A stretch of DNA of 64,000 nt from Chitinophaga flava (GTDB taxonomy: Bacteria > Bacteroidota > Bacteroidia > Chitinophagales > Chitinophagaceae). The translations under genes were made by a program, and so were the position numbers. The notes under the pieces are model-generated. The model did no database searches. It was given only the letters and a program-made list of their open reading frames with translations, and was not told where the DNA came from. The stretch covers positions 300,619 through 364,618 of the forward strand of contig NZ_QFFJ01000003.1 in the NCBI RefSeq assembly GCF_003308995.1, in the 5' to 3' direction. Shown one piece after another: positions 42,538-52,100 of the stretch (position 1 is its first letter; each line of letters opens with the position of its first letter).

Positions 42538-44946
42538 TCAACGACGGTTTGTTTCTTTTTCCCGCCGTTCGTTCTGACTGGCTTTATTAAATCGGTAAGC
42601 AATGCTTAAACGGTACCGGGCTGCATTGCTGTTCATATGCTGCCGGAAAATATAGTTTTGGGTTTTCGTTTCCTTCCTGATGATACGGGTATCAAACACG
42701 TTGCTGACATCAAATACAATCGTCATTTTGTCTTTCAGGAGGTTTTTGCCCAATCCCAGATCTACATAGTTGTAAGACTCCGTTCTTGTCTGCGCATTGT
42801 TCTGCTCACCGATCAGGTTAAAGCGGCCCTGCAGGTTAAACTTATAGGGCAGCTTCCAGCGTCCGTTTAACCGGATGCTCCAGGAAAAATCGGAATGATC
42901 AAAATCCCGCCCTTGGTATACACCTGCCTGGTCGAATCCATATACATTAAACTCTCCACCGAAGTTCAGGGTCTTAACAGGATCATAGGTCACCGATATG
43001 GTAGTACCATAACGGTTCTCTCCTTTCAGGTTAATGGGAATGGTCATAAACATGTTCTGGTCCTGGTCCAGGTAGGTATAAAACAATATAAAATCCTTTG
43101 TATGCTGATAATACAAGGAAGGGTTCAGCGATACCTTGCGCCAGCGATGCAGCAGGTCCAGGTTAAATGCGTCCGTATAGGCCGGGTTCAGCTCCGGATT
43201 GCCGAGGTATTGTGAGTTATAGTTGGTCAGCTCATTAAATGGATAGATAAATTCCAGGGAGGGGCGGCTGATCCTTTTGCTGTAGTTCAGCTGGAGTGTG
43301 GTACCGGTTTTAAAATGATAAGACAGGTTGGCCGTCGGGAACAAACGATTATATTCTTTCCGATTGCTGAACTCTCCTTTTCTGTCATCTATCTTCACCA
43401 GCGTGTATTCATCCCGCAGTCCCAGTTGATAGGAAAACTGCTGAATCTTGCTTTGAAACTGCACGTAAGCGGCCCCTATCTGTTCTTTGTAATCCAACAC
43501 GTTGTTAAGGCCATTGTAGATGCTCCACTCCGACCCTTGTAATTGCTCTGCCTTATAGTCACTCGTTACCAGGCGGTTTTCCAGCTGTATACCGGCTTCC
43601 ATGGAAGATTGTTTACTCAGCGGACTTACGTAATCCGATTTCAGAAGGAAGTCTTTGCTGGCGCCAATGGAACTGGTACGTATAGCCGGTAACGTTACCG
43701 TATCCGGATATATTTTCTGGGTTTGAAGATCCCATCGTTTGTCACTGTTCCAGAAGTCATACTGCATATCTACGGTCAGCTTGCGGCCTTCCTTGTTGAA
43801 GGTTCTGGTATAGTTAAACTCCAGCTGGCTATAATTACGCCATTCTTTGGAATCTCCCCGCCGGAAAATGCTACTGTCTTTCATACCGGGCGCCCCATAA
43901 TTGTAATTCAGTTTATCTTCATCCGAATCGGTGGTACCATTCCGGAAAAAAGCCGCTGTAATGGAGTTTTTGCTGTCGATAAAATAGTCCGCTCCTACAT
44001 ACAGTAACTTGCCGTCATCATGTCTTTTTTCATTTTGTGAGAAGTGCATGATACGTTTACTGTTGTTGGCAGGGTTAGTAATCTCCTGATCAGAGCCGTA
44101 CTCTCCGATGTAATTGGTGTAACGGTAGCCCAGGGTAGAAAACAGGTTGAATTTACCGGCCTTGTAGTTAAGACTGACGTTGGCCCGGTAGTCGGCTGGG
44201 ATACCGCCTGTCAGCCTGGCTTGTCCATTCAATCCGTTCTTTTTGTTCTTTTTCAGGATGATATTGATAATACCAGCCGACCCGTCTGCTTCATATCTGG
44301 CAGACGGGCTGGTGATCACTTCCACTTTATCGATGTTATCAGCAGGGATTTGATCCAGGGCATTCCCCAGGGTAAGGCCGGAAGTTTTGCCATTGATCAG
44401 TACATTTACCTGACTGTTCCCCCGCAGGCTCACCTTACCTTTGGCGTCCACTGTAACGGAGGGAATGTTATCAAGTATATCTTTGGCAGATCCGCTTTGC
44501 GACAGCAGATCCTTTCCCATTGTATAAATTTTCCTATCCAGTTTTATCGCGACATCATAGGCTTGCCCTTCTACCACCTGTTCCTTCAATGTAGTGGCAT
44601 TTGCCGCCAGTTGGAGTATCCCGGCCTGCAGATGTGGCTTTTCCGTCGTAATGGTAATCCGTTTTGAAAAGTGGCTATAGCCGATATATTGTACTTCCAG
44701 GGTGAAGTTGCCTGCCGGCACCTCCGTTATCTCGAAGGTGCCTTTTTCAGTGGTCATGGCGCCTGCCACTACTTTCGCACTGTCATTCTTCACCACCACG
44801 GTGGCAAAGGGTATACTCTTGCCGGAGCTGCTATCTGCTATTCTGCCTGTTACAATGCCGGGATAGGTGGAAGCTTTTGCGGGCTGTACTTGTCTTGCCT
44901 GAACGCCAACACTCAGTAGCAATAAAAAAAATAGGATTCTCTTCAT
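42538..44946 (-). CDS. TonB-dependent receptor-like outer-membrane beta-barrel protein
   Basis: An 802-residue outer-membrane protein. Signal peptide (MKRILFFLLLLSVGVQA), a carboxypeptidase-regulatory-like beta domain (GIVTGRIADSSSGKSIPFAT, about 30-120), a plug (KDILDNIPSVTVDAKGKVSL ... YEADGSAGIINIILKK, about 140-240) and a barrel of the OMP_b-brl_3 type ending in ARYRLSIAYRF. In Bacteroidota such proteins take up ligands in a TonB-dependent way or serve as receptors. Within this operon it may import the peptide (for example a chelator), pass it out or provide immunity. There is no SusD-like partner. It is separated by 72 bp from the ABC gene and 29 bp from the hydroxylase gene. Confidence 0.88.
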   Translation of the reverse strand: MKRILFFLLLLSVGVQARQVQPAKASTYPGIVTGRIADSSSGKSIPFATVVVKNDSAKVVAGAMTTEKGTFEITEVPAGNFTLEVQYIGYSHFSKRITITTEKPHLQAGILQLAANATTLKEQVVEGQAYDVAIKLDRKIYTMGKDLLSQSGSAKDILDNIPSVTVDAKGKVSLRGNSQVNVLINGKTSGLTLGNALDQIPADNIDKVEVITSPSARYEADGSAGIINIILKKNKKNGLNGQARLTGGIPADYRANVSLNYKAGKFNLFSTLGYRYTNYIGEYGSDQEITNPANNSKRIMHFSQNEKRHDDGKLLYVGADYFIDSKNSITAAFFRNGTTDSDEDKLNYNYGAPGMKDSSIFRRGDSKEWRNYSQLEFNYTRTFNKEGRKLTVDMQYDFWNSDKRWDLQTQKIYPDTVTLPAIRTSSIGASKDFLLKSDYVSPLSKQSSMEAGIQLENRLVTSDYKAEQLQGSEWSIYNGLNNVLDYKEQIGAAYVQFQSKIQQFSYQLGLRDEYTLVKIDDRKGEFSNRKEYNRLFPTANLSYHFKTGTTLQLNYSKRISRPSLEFIYPFNELTNYNSQYLGNPELNPAYTDAFNLDLLHRWRKVSLNPSLYYQHTKDFILFYTYLDQDQNMFMTIPINLKGENRYGTTISVTYDPVKTLNFGGEFNVYGFDQAGVYQGRDFDHSDFSWSIRLNGRWKLPYKFNLQGRFNLIGEQNNAQTRTESYNYVDLGLGKNLLKDKMTIVFDVSNVFDTRIIRKETKTQNYIFRQHMNSNAARYRLSIAYRFNKASQNERREKETNRR

Positions 44947-44975
44947 TTATTAACCTTTAGAATAAGTATAAATTA

Positions 44976-46601
44976 TCAGGCAGTTACAGCCGTTGCACTG
45001 TATTCGATTATTTTTTCTCCAAAAAGCCGTTCAGGGTCCATACCTCTTTCCCTGCAATATTCCAGCAACCGGTTTGATTCCACGATCGGTTTCGACTCAT
45101 CGGTATATTTGATGGAGCTGATGTATTTCAGCCAGGGTTCCATACCCATCGCATATACAAACACGTTTTTCGGATTAAACACATCAATGATCGCCCTGGA
45201 CTGCTCAAAGTTGCAACCGGCCAGGCGGCGGGATTCGTCTTTGTCACGCGCCAGCGGCTCCGGCATCAGCGGTCCGTACAACCAGGACAAAGGAGCGCCT
45301 TCACATTCCATACCGAGGAAGATCACATCAATGTCGCCGATGGCCTCGTGAATACGTTCATACAGACGGGGGGAAACATTACAGGAATCTGCCGCAAACA
45401 ACATTTTCCAGCCATCCTTGAATTTCACGTGATGACAAAGCTTACTTCTCACATCCAGGTCACAATGCTCCCCGATAAAGGGTAATCCGGTAATGGAACA
45501 ATCCTCAAATTCAATGGTTTCCATTTCTCCCAGCTCAATAATATTCTGGAAGCCCAGTTGCTGAAACATCAGTTTCAGGCTTGGATCCTGCAGGGACCCG
45601 CCATTGCATCGTGGAACGATAATATGCCTGATCTTGGAACGGATACGCAATAATGTTTCAAAGAGAATATGATCCTGGTGGTTATGAGTGATCAATACAT
45701 AATCTATTTCTTCGGGGAGGTCATCAAACGAAAAACGGGATATGTCTGATTCATAGCCATAGCTCACAAGCGGGTCAACCAGAATAGAAGTGCTTTTGGT
45801 TTCAGTTAATATGCATGCGTGCCCAAAGTAGCGGGTCAATATGCCATCTCCTGTATACCTCACATATTTCCGGGGCGCTTCGGTAGTAAAAAAACTTTGA
45901 AACAAAGCTTCCTTACCAGGCTCAATATAAAACAAATTCATAATCTCTCCAAATAAGCGTGGGGTATGCGCCATGCTGAAGAGAATATCAATTTCCTCAC
46001 TTTTGAGAGGCAGGTTCACCCGCAGGATATGGTCATCCGGCAACTTGGGCGTACTCAGTACAAAAGAACGGGAATCATCATCCTGCACAAGGAACAGGTT
46101 GAAACTCTGCAGGGATTCATTGTAATAGTTCGTCTGGTACAACAAAGGTTCAAAGAAGCGGAAGGAGGGTTGATTATTCACATCATACACCAGTTCCACC
46201 AATCCCTGCAATCGTTCCGGTATGCGCGGATATAAGCTGGTCAGGGAATATCCCTTCGCTTCTTTCTTCAGCAGTTCATGCAGGGCCAGAATATCGTCGC
46301 GCAATCCCAGTAAATCTGCACATTTACTTTCGGTATTGTTGATCAGCCCCTGGATCTCCTCCACCCTTTTTCCATCGTAGTCAATAAAGGGGCCTCCCAG
46401 CATCTTGGGGCTTTTCACGGCTGCAGCGTGGATCATAGGACTTTGTACATACGACTGCATGATTTTGAGATGTCTTTCCTTGATATTCATTGCTGCCGTT
46501 GCAGGTGAAATCAGGTGAGGCCAGGCATACCAGTTATCTACCAGCGGTTCAATGGCGAGGTTGGGCTTAATGTAAACGAGGTCGTTCTTATTGATTTCCA
46601 T
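44976..46601 (-). CDS. CmlA-type diiron beta-hydroxylase of NRPS-bound amino acids
   Basis: A 541-residue protein with a metallo-beta-lactamase-fold C-terminal half and a special N-terminal domain (IKPNLAIEPLVDNWYAWPHL, ISPATAAMNI) found in CmlA-like proteins. CmlA hydroxylates the beta-carbon of an aromatic aminoacyl thioester on a PCP, with a diiron centre and O2. The expected ligands are present at almost the same numbering as I recall for CmlA: H306, H308, D310 and H311 (HNHQDH), E378 (GEHCDL) and D405 (AADS). It overlaps the decarboxylase gene by 14 bp. An adenylation domain with an aromatic-type code lies in the same operon (58379-61762), giving a plausible substrate. CmlA numbering is from memory. 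Confidence 0.88.
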   Translation of the reverse strand: MEINKNDLVYIKPNLAIEPLVDNWYAWPHLISPATAAMNIKERHLKIMQSYVQSPMIHAAAVKSPKMLGGPFIDYDGKRVEEIQGLINNTESKCADLLGLRDDILALHELLKKEAKGYSLTSLYPRIPERLQGLVELVYDVNNQPSFRFFEPLLYQTNYYNESLQSFNLFLVQDDDSRSFVLSTPKLPDDHILRVNLPLKSEEIDILFSMAHTPRLFGEIMNLFYIEPGKEALFQSFFTTEAPRKYVRYTGDGILTRYFGHACILTETKSTSILVDPLVSYGYESDISRFSFDDLPEEIDYVLITHNHQDHILFETLLRIRSKIRHIIVPRCNGGSLQDPSLKLMFQQLGFQNIIELGEMETIEFEDCSITGLPFIGEHCDLDVRSKLCHHVKFKDGWKMLFAADSCNVSPRLYERIHEAIGDIDVIFLGMECEGAPLSWLYGPLMPEPLARDKDESRRLAGCNFEQSRAIIDVFNPKNVFVYAMGMEPWLKYISSIKYTDESKPIVESNRLLEYCRERGMDPERLFGEKIIEYSATAVTA

Positions 46602-48144
46602 ATTCCTTTGATTTATACGTTTTTATATCTTCAGATGCATGCATGATCGTTAGTTGTTCCTGCAGGATTTCCTCCAGGTGTTGGGCTGTGGTATCGGGAT
46701 TCATCAACACTGACCGCAGCCACACATGTCTTTTGCCAGTTTCGTCGGGCATTTCGGTATAGGAAACAAAAGACTCCCTGCGGCGGAACTGCTCCTGTTG
46801 CAGATAAATATTCCTTTCATTCAGCAGGGTTCTTTCTGCGTCGTTCAGCCTGCCCGCCAACGCCTTTTCCCTCAGTGCGGCAGGTACATACCGGTAAAGC
46901 ACAATATTCAGGTCCGGATGCCGATACAGCTGAAAATGGCTATTGGAGCGGATTTTCTCGCTGAACAATAGGGTCCGGGCATAATTACTATCCACCATAG
47001 CGGCATACCCCTCCTTACCGATTACCTGCAAGGCGCCGTGAAACAGCAGGGCAGAAAACGGCCGTGATCCTTCAATGGTATATTTCCCCAGGTCTACACT
47101 ACCCTTCCGGGCCTGATAGTAGCTGTTGATCTCTATCTGTTTTGCCAGCCCCGGAGATTTAAACAAACACAGACTGGTACCCATCGGCAGGTATAGTTGT
47201 TTATGGCCGCAAAGGGTGATGGAGTCAGCATCGCTGATCCCTTTCAGTTTGGATGCATATTGGTCGGAAAACAGAAAGGCGCCCCCGAAAGCTGCATCCA
47301 CATGAAAATGTACCTGGTGGCGCGCCGCTACTTCGGCCATCATCTCCAGCGGATCAATTCTTCCGGCCTCCGTAGTACCTGCCACGCCTACGAGGGCAAT
47401 GACCAGTACACCCTCAGCCTGCAAATGCCTGATTTTGGCATCCAGTATCTGTGAGCCAGCTGCCCCGCTCAGTTCATCCGCATCCAGCGCAACAAAAGCC
47501 CGGGTACCTAACCCCAGCAGCCGCATAACCTTTTGCAGGGAATAATGACAATGAGCGGTACCCATCACCACTGCACGCGTGTAGCCGGTATCCTGCAGGC
47601 TTTTCATCAACCCCGCTTCATGAAATGTAGCGCCGGCATCCTGTAGTTTCCGCGAAAGCGCATAGCTAATAGCCGTCAGGTTGGAAAGCGTGCCACCGCT
47701 GGTAATATTCCCCAGAGAAGAAGACGGGTCCTGGATATACTGCCCGTAAAACGCTGCTGGCGCCTGGTAGAACAGGCGGTGAAAACTACCCAGTACCTGC
47801 CGTTCCAGCAAGGTCCCTGCACCGGATGTTTCCCATTTAACCAGGTTCTGGTTCTGTAGGGTGATCCATTGCTGCAACTCCTGAATAAAGGGAGGCACAG
47901 GCCCGGTCATATGACCGATGAATTTGGGTGACAACACATCTACCAGAGAAGGTAGCAGCGTTTGCTCCAGAAAATGACGATACTCCGCTATCGTCTTTTG
48001 TTGTAGTATAAAGGGCGTACAGAACGCCTCCGGGCCAAGAGGGGCCTGTGACAATGTTTGTTCCCTGCCGGAATCATCAGACAACGATTCACCGACGATC
48101 TTTTGTTGAAGAGCAGCGGGGACAATGTTATTTGCGTTTCTCAA
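46588..48144 (-). CDS. PLP-dependent group II decarboxylase, probably aspartate 1-decarboxylase-like (beta-alanine supply)
   Basis: A 518-residue fold-type I PLP enzyme. Landmarks are NITSGGTLSNLTAIS (phosphate-binding Ser/Gly), AHCHYSLQKV, HVDAAFGG (281-288, Asp binding the pyridine N) and GHKQLYLPMG with the Schiff-base Lys315. The HKQLYLPMG context resembles PanP-type aspartate decarboxylases more than the HKW of aromatic decarboxylases. Related diaminobutyrate and glutamate decarboxylases cannot be excluded. An adenylation domain in the same operon has a beta-alanine-like pocket, so making beta-alanine from aspartate for that module is a coherent role. It overlaps the hydroxylase gene by 14 bp. 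Confidence 0.82.
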   Translation of the reverse strand: MRNANNIVPAALQQKIVGESLSDDSGREQTLSQAPLGPEAFCTPFILQQKTIAEYRHFLEQTLLPSLVDVLSPKFIGHMTGPVPPFIQELQQWITLQNQNLVKWETSGAGTLLERQVLGSFHRLFYQAPAAFYGQYIQDPSSSLGNITSGGTLSNLTAISYALSRKLQDAGATFHEAGLMKSLQDTGYTRAVVMGTAHCHYSLQKVMRLLGLGTRAFVALDADELSGAAGSQILDAKIRHLQAEGVLVIALVGVAGTTEAGRIDPLEMMAEVAARHQVHFHVDAAFGGAFLFSDQYASKLKGISDADSITLCGHKQLYLPMGTSLCLFKSPGLAKQIEINSYYQARKGSVDLGKYTIEGSRPFSALLFHGALQVIGKEGYAAMVDSNYARTLLFSEKIRSNSHFQLYRHPDLNIVLYRYVPAALREKALAGRLNDAERTLLNERNIYLQQEQFRRRESFVSYTEMPDETGKRHVWLRSVLMNPDTTAQHLEEILQEQLTIMHASEDIKTYKSKEYGNQ

Positions 48145-48199
48145 GATGCTTGCGTTTTTTTGATATCGTAAATGGCCTGCACTAAGCCCGGCTTTATAA

Positions 48200-49144
48200 T
48201 TATAGCAACACCCCTTCCCGGGTATTCATGGCTGCCGTCCATTCCCTCACATGGGCTTCGGGATTGAGGAGCTGCAGATCCGGCATTTCCTGCATAATGC
48301 GACGGGTAATTTCGCTGAACAATGCCGCTGTTGCCTCCATAGCTTTCCAGGCATCCACTATTTCATAGTGCCCGTAGATATGCGGCAGCTGCTCCACAAT
48401 AAAAGGCTCTGCCCATTGCTCGAGGAAACGCGCATGGTGCCAGGTGTCGTAGTCCCGACCCTGCCTGATTTTCGTGTATATTTCAATCAGCACCAGCAGT
48501 GTTTTTTTCATCCCATGATCACAGGTAAGTTTGGCATGCAGATAATCCTTCCGCTGCAGGTTCATGGCGGTATGCAATGCATAGCGCCAGAAGAGATTGA
48601 TCGTATGCTCCAGCTTCTCCCGCTTAAACCCTTCCTGCCGGAACGGGAAGGTAGTATTAACATAGTCCAGCCGGGCGCCATACCTTCCTTTGTCCACCAT
48701 ACAATAAAATCCGCGGCGGATATACTCTGTAAAGAAACGTACCGCTCCCTGCATCATTTTTTTGAGAGGCCCCGGTAACAAAGCAAACAGCCATTTTTTT
48801 TCGCTGGCTTTTGCATATTGATAAGACCAGAAGATAGCCCTTTCATCCAGGAAAAAAATATCCAGCCCTACCCCATTGGAGAAATACACTTTCCTGCCGG
48901 TAATATTGCGGGACAACTGATCATTGAAAAACAACACCGGCTCTCCTATTTCATGGATCCAGTCAAAGTTCCTTTCATAGAATCTGACATTACTGGAAAA
49001 GATGACAATATCAATATCAGAAAATTCATCCGGCGGATGATTCTTTCTGGCGTGAGATCCGGCAACCACGATACAGGATACATCTTTCGTGGCTGTACCC
49101 CACTGCGTGATTCTGTTCACAATTTCTTCTTTCGCTTTGTTCAT
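48200..49144 (-). CDS. Aminoglycoside 6-adenylyltransferase-like nucleotidyltransferase
   Basis: A 314-residue protein of the ANT(6)/streptomycin adenylyltransferase family. The nucleotidyltransferase signature is GSHAR (29-33) followed by D43-I-D45 in DEFSDIDIVIF; the third acidic strand is in GVGLDIFFLDE. The remaining helical region (KREKLEHTINLFWRYALHTA, EIYTKIRQGRDYDTW, IYGHYEIVDAWKAMEATAAL) follows the ANT(6) layout and length. Such enzymes transfer AMP to a hydroxyl of an aminoglycoside. Its place inside an NRPS operon, 18 bp after a synthetase gene, suggests self-protection or adenylylation of the peptide rather than a resistance cassette; no integron or insertion sequence is near. 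Confidence 0.82.
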   Translation of the reverse strand: MNKAKEEIVNRITQWGTATKDVSCIVVAGSHARKNHPPDEFSDIDIVIFSSNVRFYERNFDWIHEIGEPVLFFNDQLSRNITGRKVYFSNGVGLDIFFLDERAIFWSYQYAKASEKKWLFALLPGPLKKMMQGAVRFFTEYIRRGFYCMVDKGRYGARLDYVNTTFPFRQEGFKREKLEHTINLFWRYALHTAMNLQRKDYLHAKLTCDHGMKKTLLVLIEIYTKIRQGRDYDTWHHARFLEQWAEPFIVEQLPHIYGHYEIVDAWKAMEATAALFSEITRRIMQEMPDLQLLNPEAHVREWTAAMNTREGVLL

Positions 49145-49162
49145 TCCTGGTAAGATTATCGG

Positions 49163-52100
49163 TTAAAAAATAGATGCCATTGAAATTGTTGCAAGGAGTT
49201 CACTGACAGGAACGTCAGTAAAGTCCGGCGCCGAGAGCCTTGTAATCAGCTGTTGCAACAGGGTAATATCCGGGAACAGGTCACCGGCCGTCCGGATATT
49301 CAGCAACAGGCCATCCTGGTACACATCACATTTCAGCTGCAGCGGATAGTCCTCCCGACGTGCACTGTTATCTGCGGGTGGCGGTGTTGCAGGTAACAGG
49401 CGGTCTGTGCGTTCCCGGTAGTTAAAGAGTCCCGCCAGGTACTGCTGCAGTGCAGTCCCCTGCTGTTGCCGGAAACTATCATGTAGTAAGGCGCCCGGCA
49501 CCTGCTGCAGCGCTCTCGTTGTCAGGTGCGCCTGATGCGTATGTTGGAGGAAACTGCTGAAAGTCATATTTTTTTCCAGCGACAGGCAGACAGGAATAAT
49601 ATTGGAGAACTGTCCGACTGCAGGGCCGGCATCAAATCCGGCCATTGGCACTTCCCTCCCGTCTGTAATAATATTCATCAGCCAGCTGCTCATTTGTGGA
49701 TAAACCAGGTACTGAAAACAACCCGTTACGGCCAGCATCCAGCTACTAACGGTGACGCCTGCACGTGCACAATACCGGCTAATTTGTGTATAGGTGGCTG
49801 CCGGTATCCGCAGGTGATGTGTGGCTACCTGTGCGTCGGCTGTTACCGGCATCCGGAATACCGGCGCCTGTGCCGTGGCGGTGGCCAGTATGTCCATCCA
49901 GCGCTGCTGCTGTTCCAGTCCCTCCCGGGAGGCCAGCCACTGTTGCAGGGCATGGGTAAATACCTGATTGCCAAGCCCGTTCAGAGGAGCTGTCTCCGAC
50001 TGATAATAAAGCGCTTCCAGTTGACGGCAGAGTAATTTGTTGGAGATATCATCAGTAAGCACATGATGTATCATGATATATACCATGGCCGTATCGCCTG
50101 CTTCACACACGTATATTCTCATTCCCCGGGCATTTTCCAGGTCAAAAGGTGTAGCCCTGGCCTCCTGCAGGAGAGCGTTCAGCGCATCTTCACTGTAGGC
50201 GCTTTTTTCCAGGAAAGTCATATCGGGTATGAAATCCGTTGCTGCCACCGGCTGCTGCCGGATTATTTTTCCGCTAACGTGGACGCGCATACGCAATACC
50301 GCCATATCTGCCAGCAGGGCCTGTAAAGCTGCCGTCCACCGTTGCCGGTCATAGGGTTGCAGCTGCAGACTGAATGTCCCGGAGGCATGCACATAGCCGT
50401 TACCGTTACAATAGGTGGCCTGGCTGGCTGACAACGGCGCAGCTGCCATATCATCCTCCTGCAGCACTGCAGGAGCCGCCGCAAGGGGCTGCAAATAGGC
50501 CGCCAGATCATTGATCTGCGGATTTTTCAGCAGCTGTACAATCCCCAGCAGCCAGCCCTCCTGTTTCAGGCGGGCCACTACCTGCATGGCACGCAGGGAG
50601 TTGCCTCCCAATGCATAAAAGTTATCCGTGATGCTCACTTCCGTAAGCCCCAGTACCCCTTGCCAGGCTGTTGCCAGCGCCTGCTCCCGCACATTGCGCG
50701 GCTGTACATATGCCTTCTTCAGGATATCTGCTTCCGTTACATCCGGTAAGGCGCGGCGGTTAACTTTTCCGCTCACGGTCAGCGGTAACATGCTCACCTC
50801 CACAAAACAGGCAGGTATCATATATGCAGGCAATACCTGCTCCAGACGTTCCCGCAACGCCTCCTTCTGCAGCGTACCCACAGGTATCACATAGGCAACA
50901 AGGATCGGCTGCCCTTTCCATTCCCGCGTATCCGCCGCTGCTTCCAATAACAGGTCCCGCTGTTGCAGTAGTATATTTTCCACTTCTGCCAGCTCCACGC
51001 GGTTACCCTGTATCTTCACCTGCGAATCCTTTCTGCCAATTATCTCCACACAGCCATCCGGCAGCCACCTGCCCATATCACCGCTGAGATACAGCCATCC
51101 TTCCGGTTCAAAGGGATTGGGAACAAAACGATCTGCTGTCAGCTCCGGCTGATTCAGATATCCGCCGGCAACACCTGCACCGGCAACACAGATCTGCCCT
51201 ATGACTCCCACCGGTAGTAAAGACAAGGTTTCTGACAGGATATACAATTTGTAATTGGTCAGCGGCCGGCCTATTATAGTGCCGGTGAGAGCAGCTGCAT
51301 AGGCTTCTCCCGGCGGCGCCTCAGAGAGGTTGTAACAGGTAGCATCGGCCGTTAACTCAGTAGACCCCCAGATATTGAATAATATCCGTTCCTGATACGT
51401 GGCGTAGAAATCCTTCACCACTTTCAGGGGCAATACTTCTCCGCTACAGGTCCAGTATTGCAGGGCCGATAATGTATGTGCTTCACTGTGCGCCAGTATT
51501 TCTTTCAGGAGAGAAGTTACCAGTACCAGCCGTGTCACCTTCCAGGTGGCCAGCTGTCTAATAAAAAGGTCTGTATCGATCATCACCTGCTTCGGCACCA
51601 CCAGCAAGGGAACACCTTTCAACAAGGCTCCCAGCAACTCCCATAGGTGGTCCACAAAGCTGATAGAGGTCTTTAAACAAGCTGTTTCTCCCAGGCCAAA
51701 GGGATAGGTCTCCCACATCCAGTACAGGCGGTTTAGCATGTTCCGATGCGATAATATCACCCCCTTGGGTATACTGGTAGACCCGGAAGTATAGATGACC
51801 GCCAGCGTATCACTGATAGCCGTCGGTATTACCGGGGCGCCGGCCTGGAAGTCCTGCTGCCGCGCAGCAAAGGCATCTACAAAATCCTGGTTCACCAACA
51901 GGTGACAACCAGCATCTGACAACATAAAACGGATACGGTCTTCCGGCAGGGCAGTATCCATGGGCACATAACCTGCGCCGGTTTTCAATACTGCCAGGAT
52001 AACCGTTACCAGCCATTCCCCGCCAGGCAGGCTAATACCTATCATCCTGGTGTGATCACAACCGTATTGCTCCTGCAGGTAACGCGCCAGCTGGTCTGAG

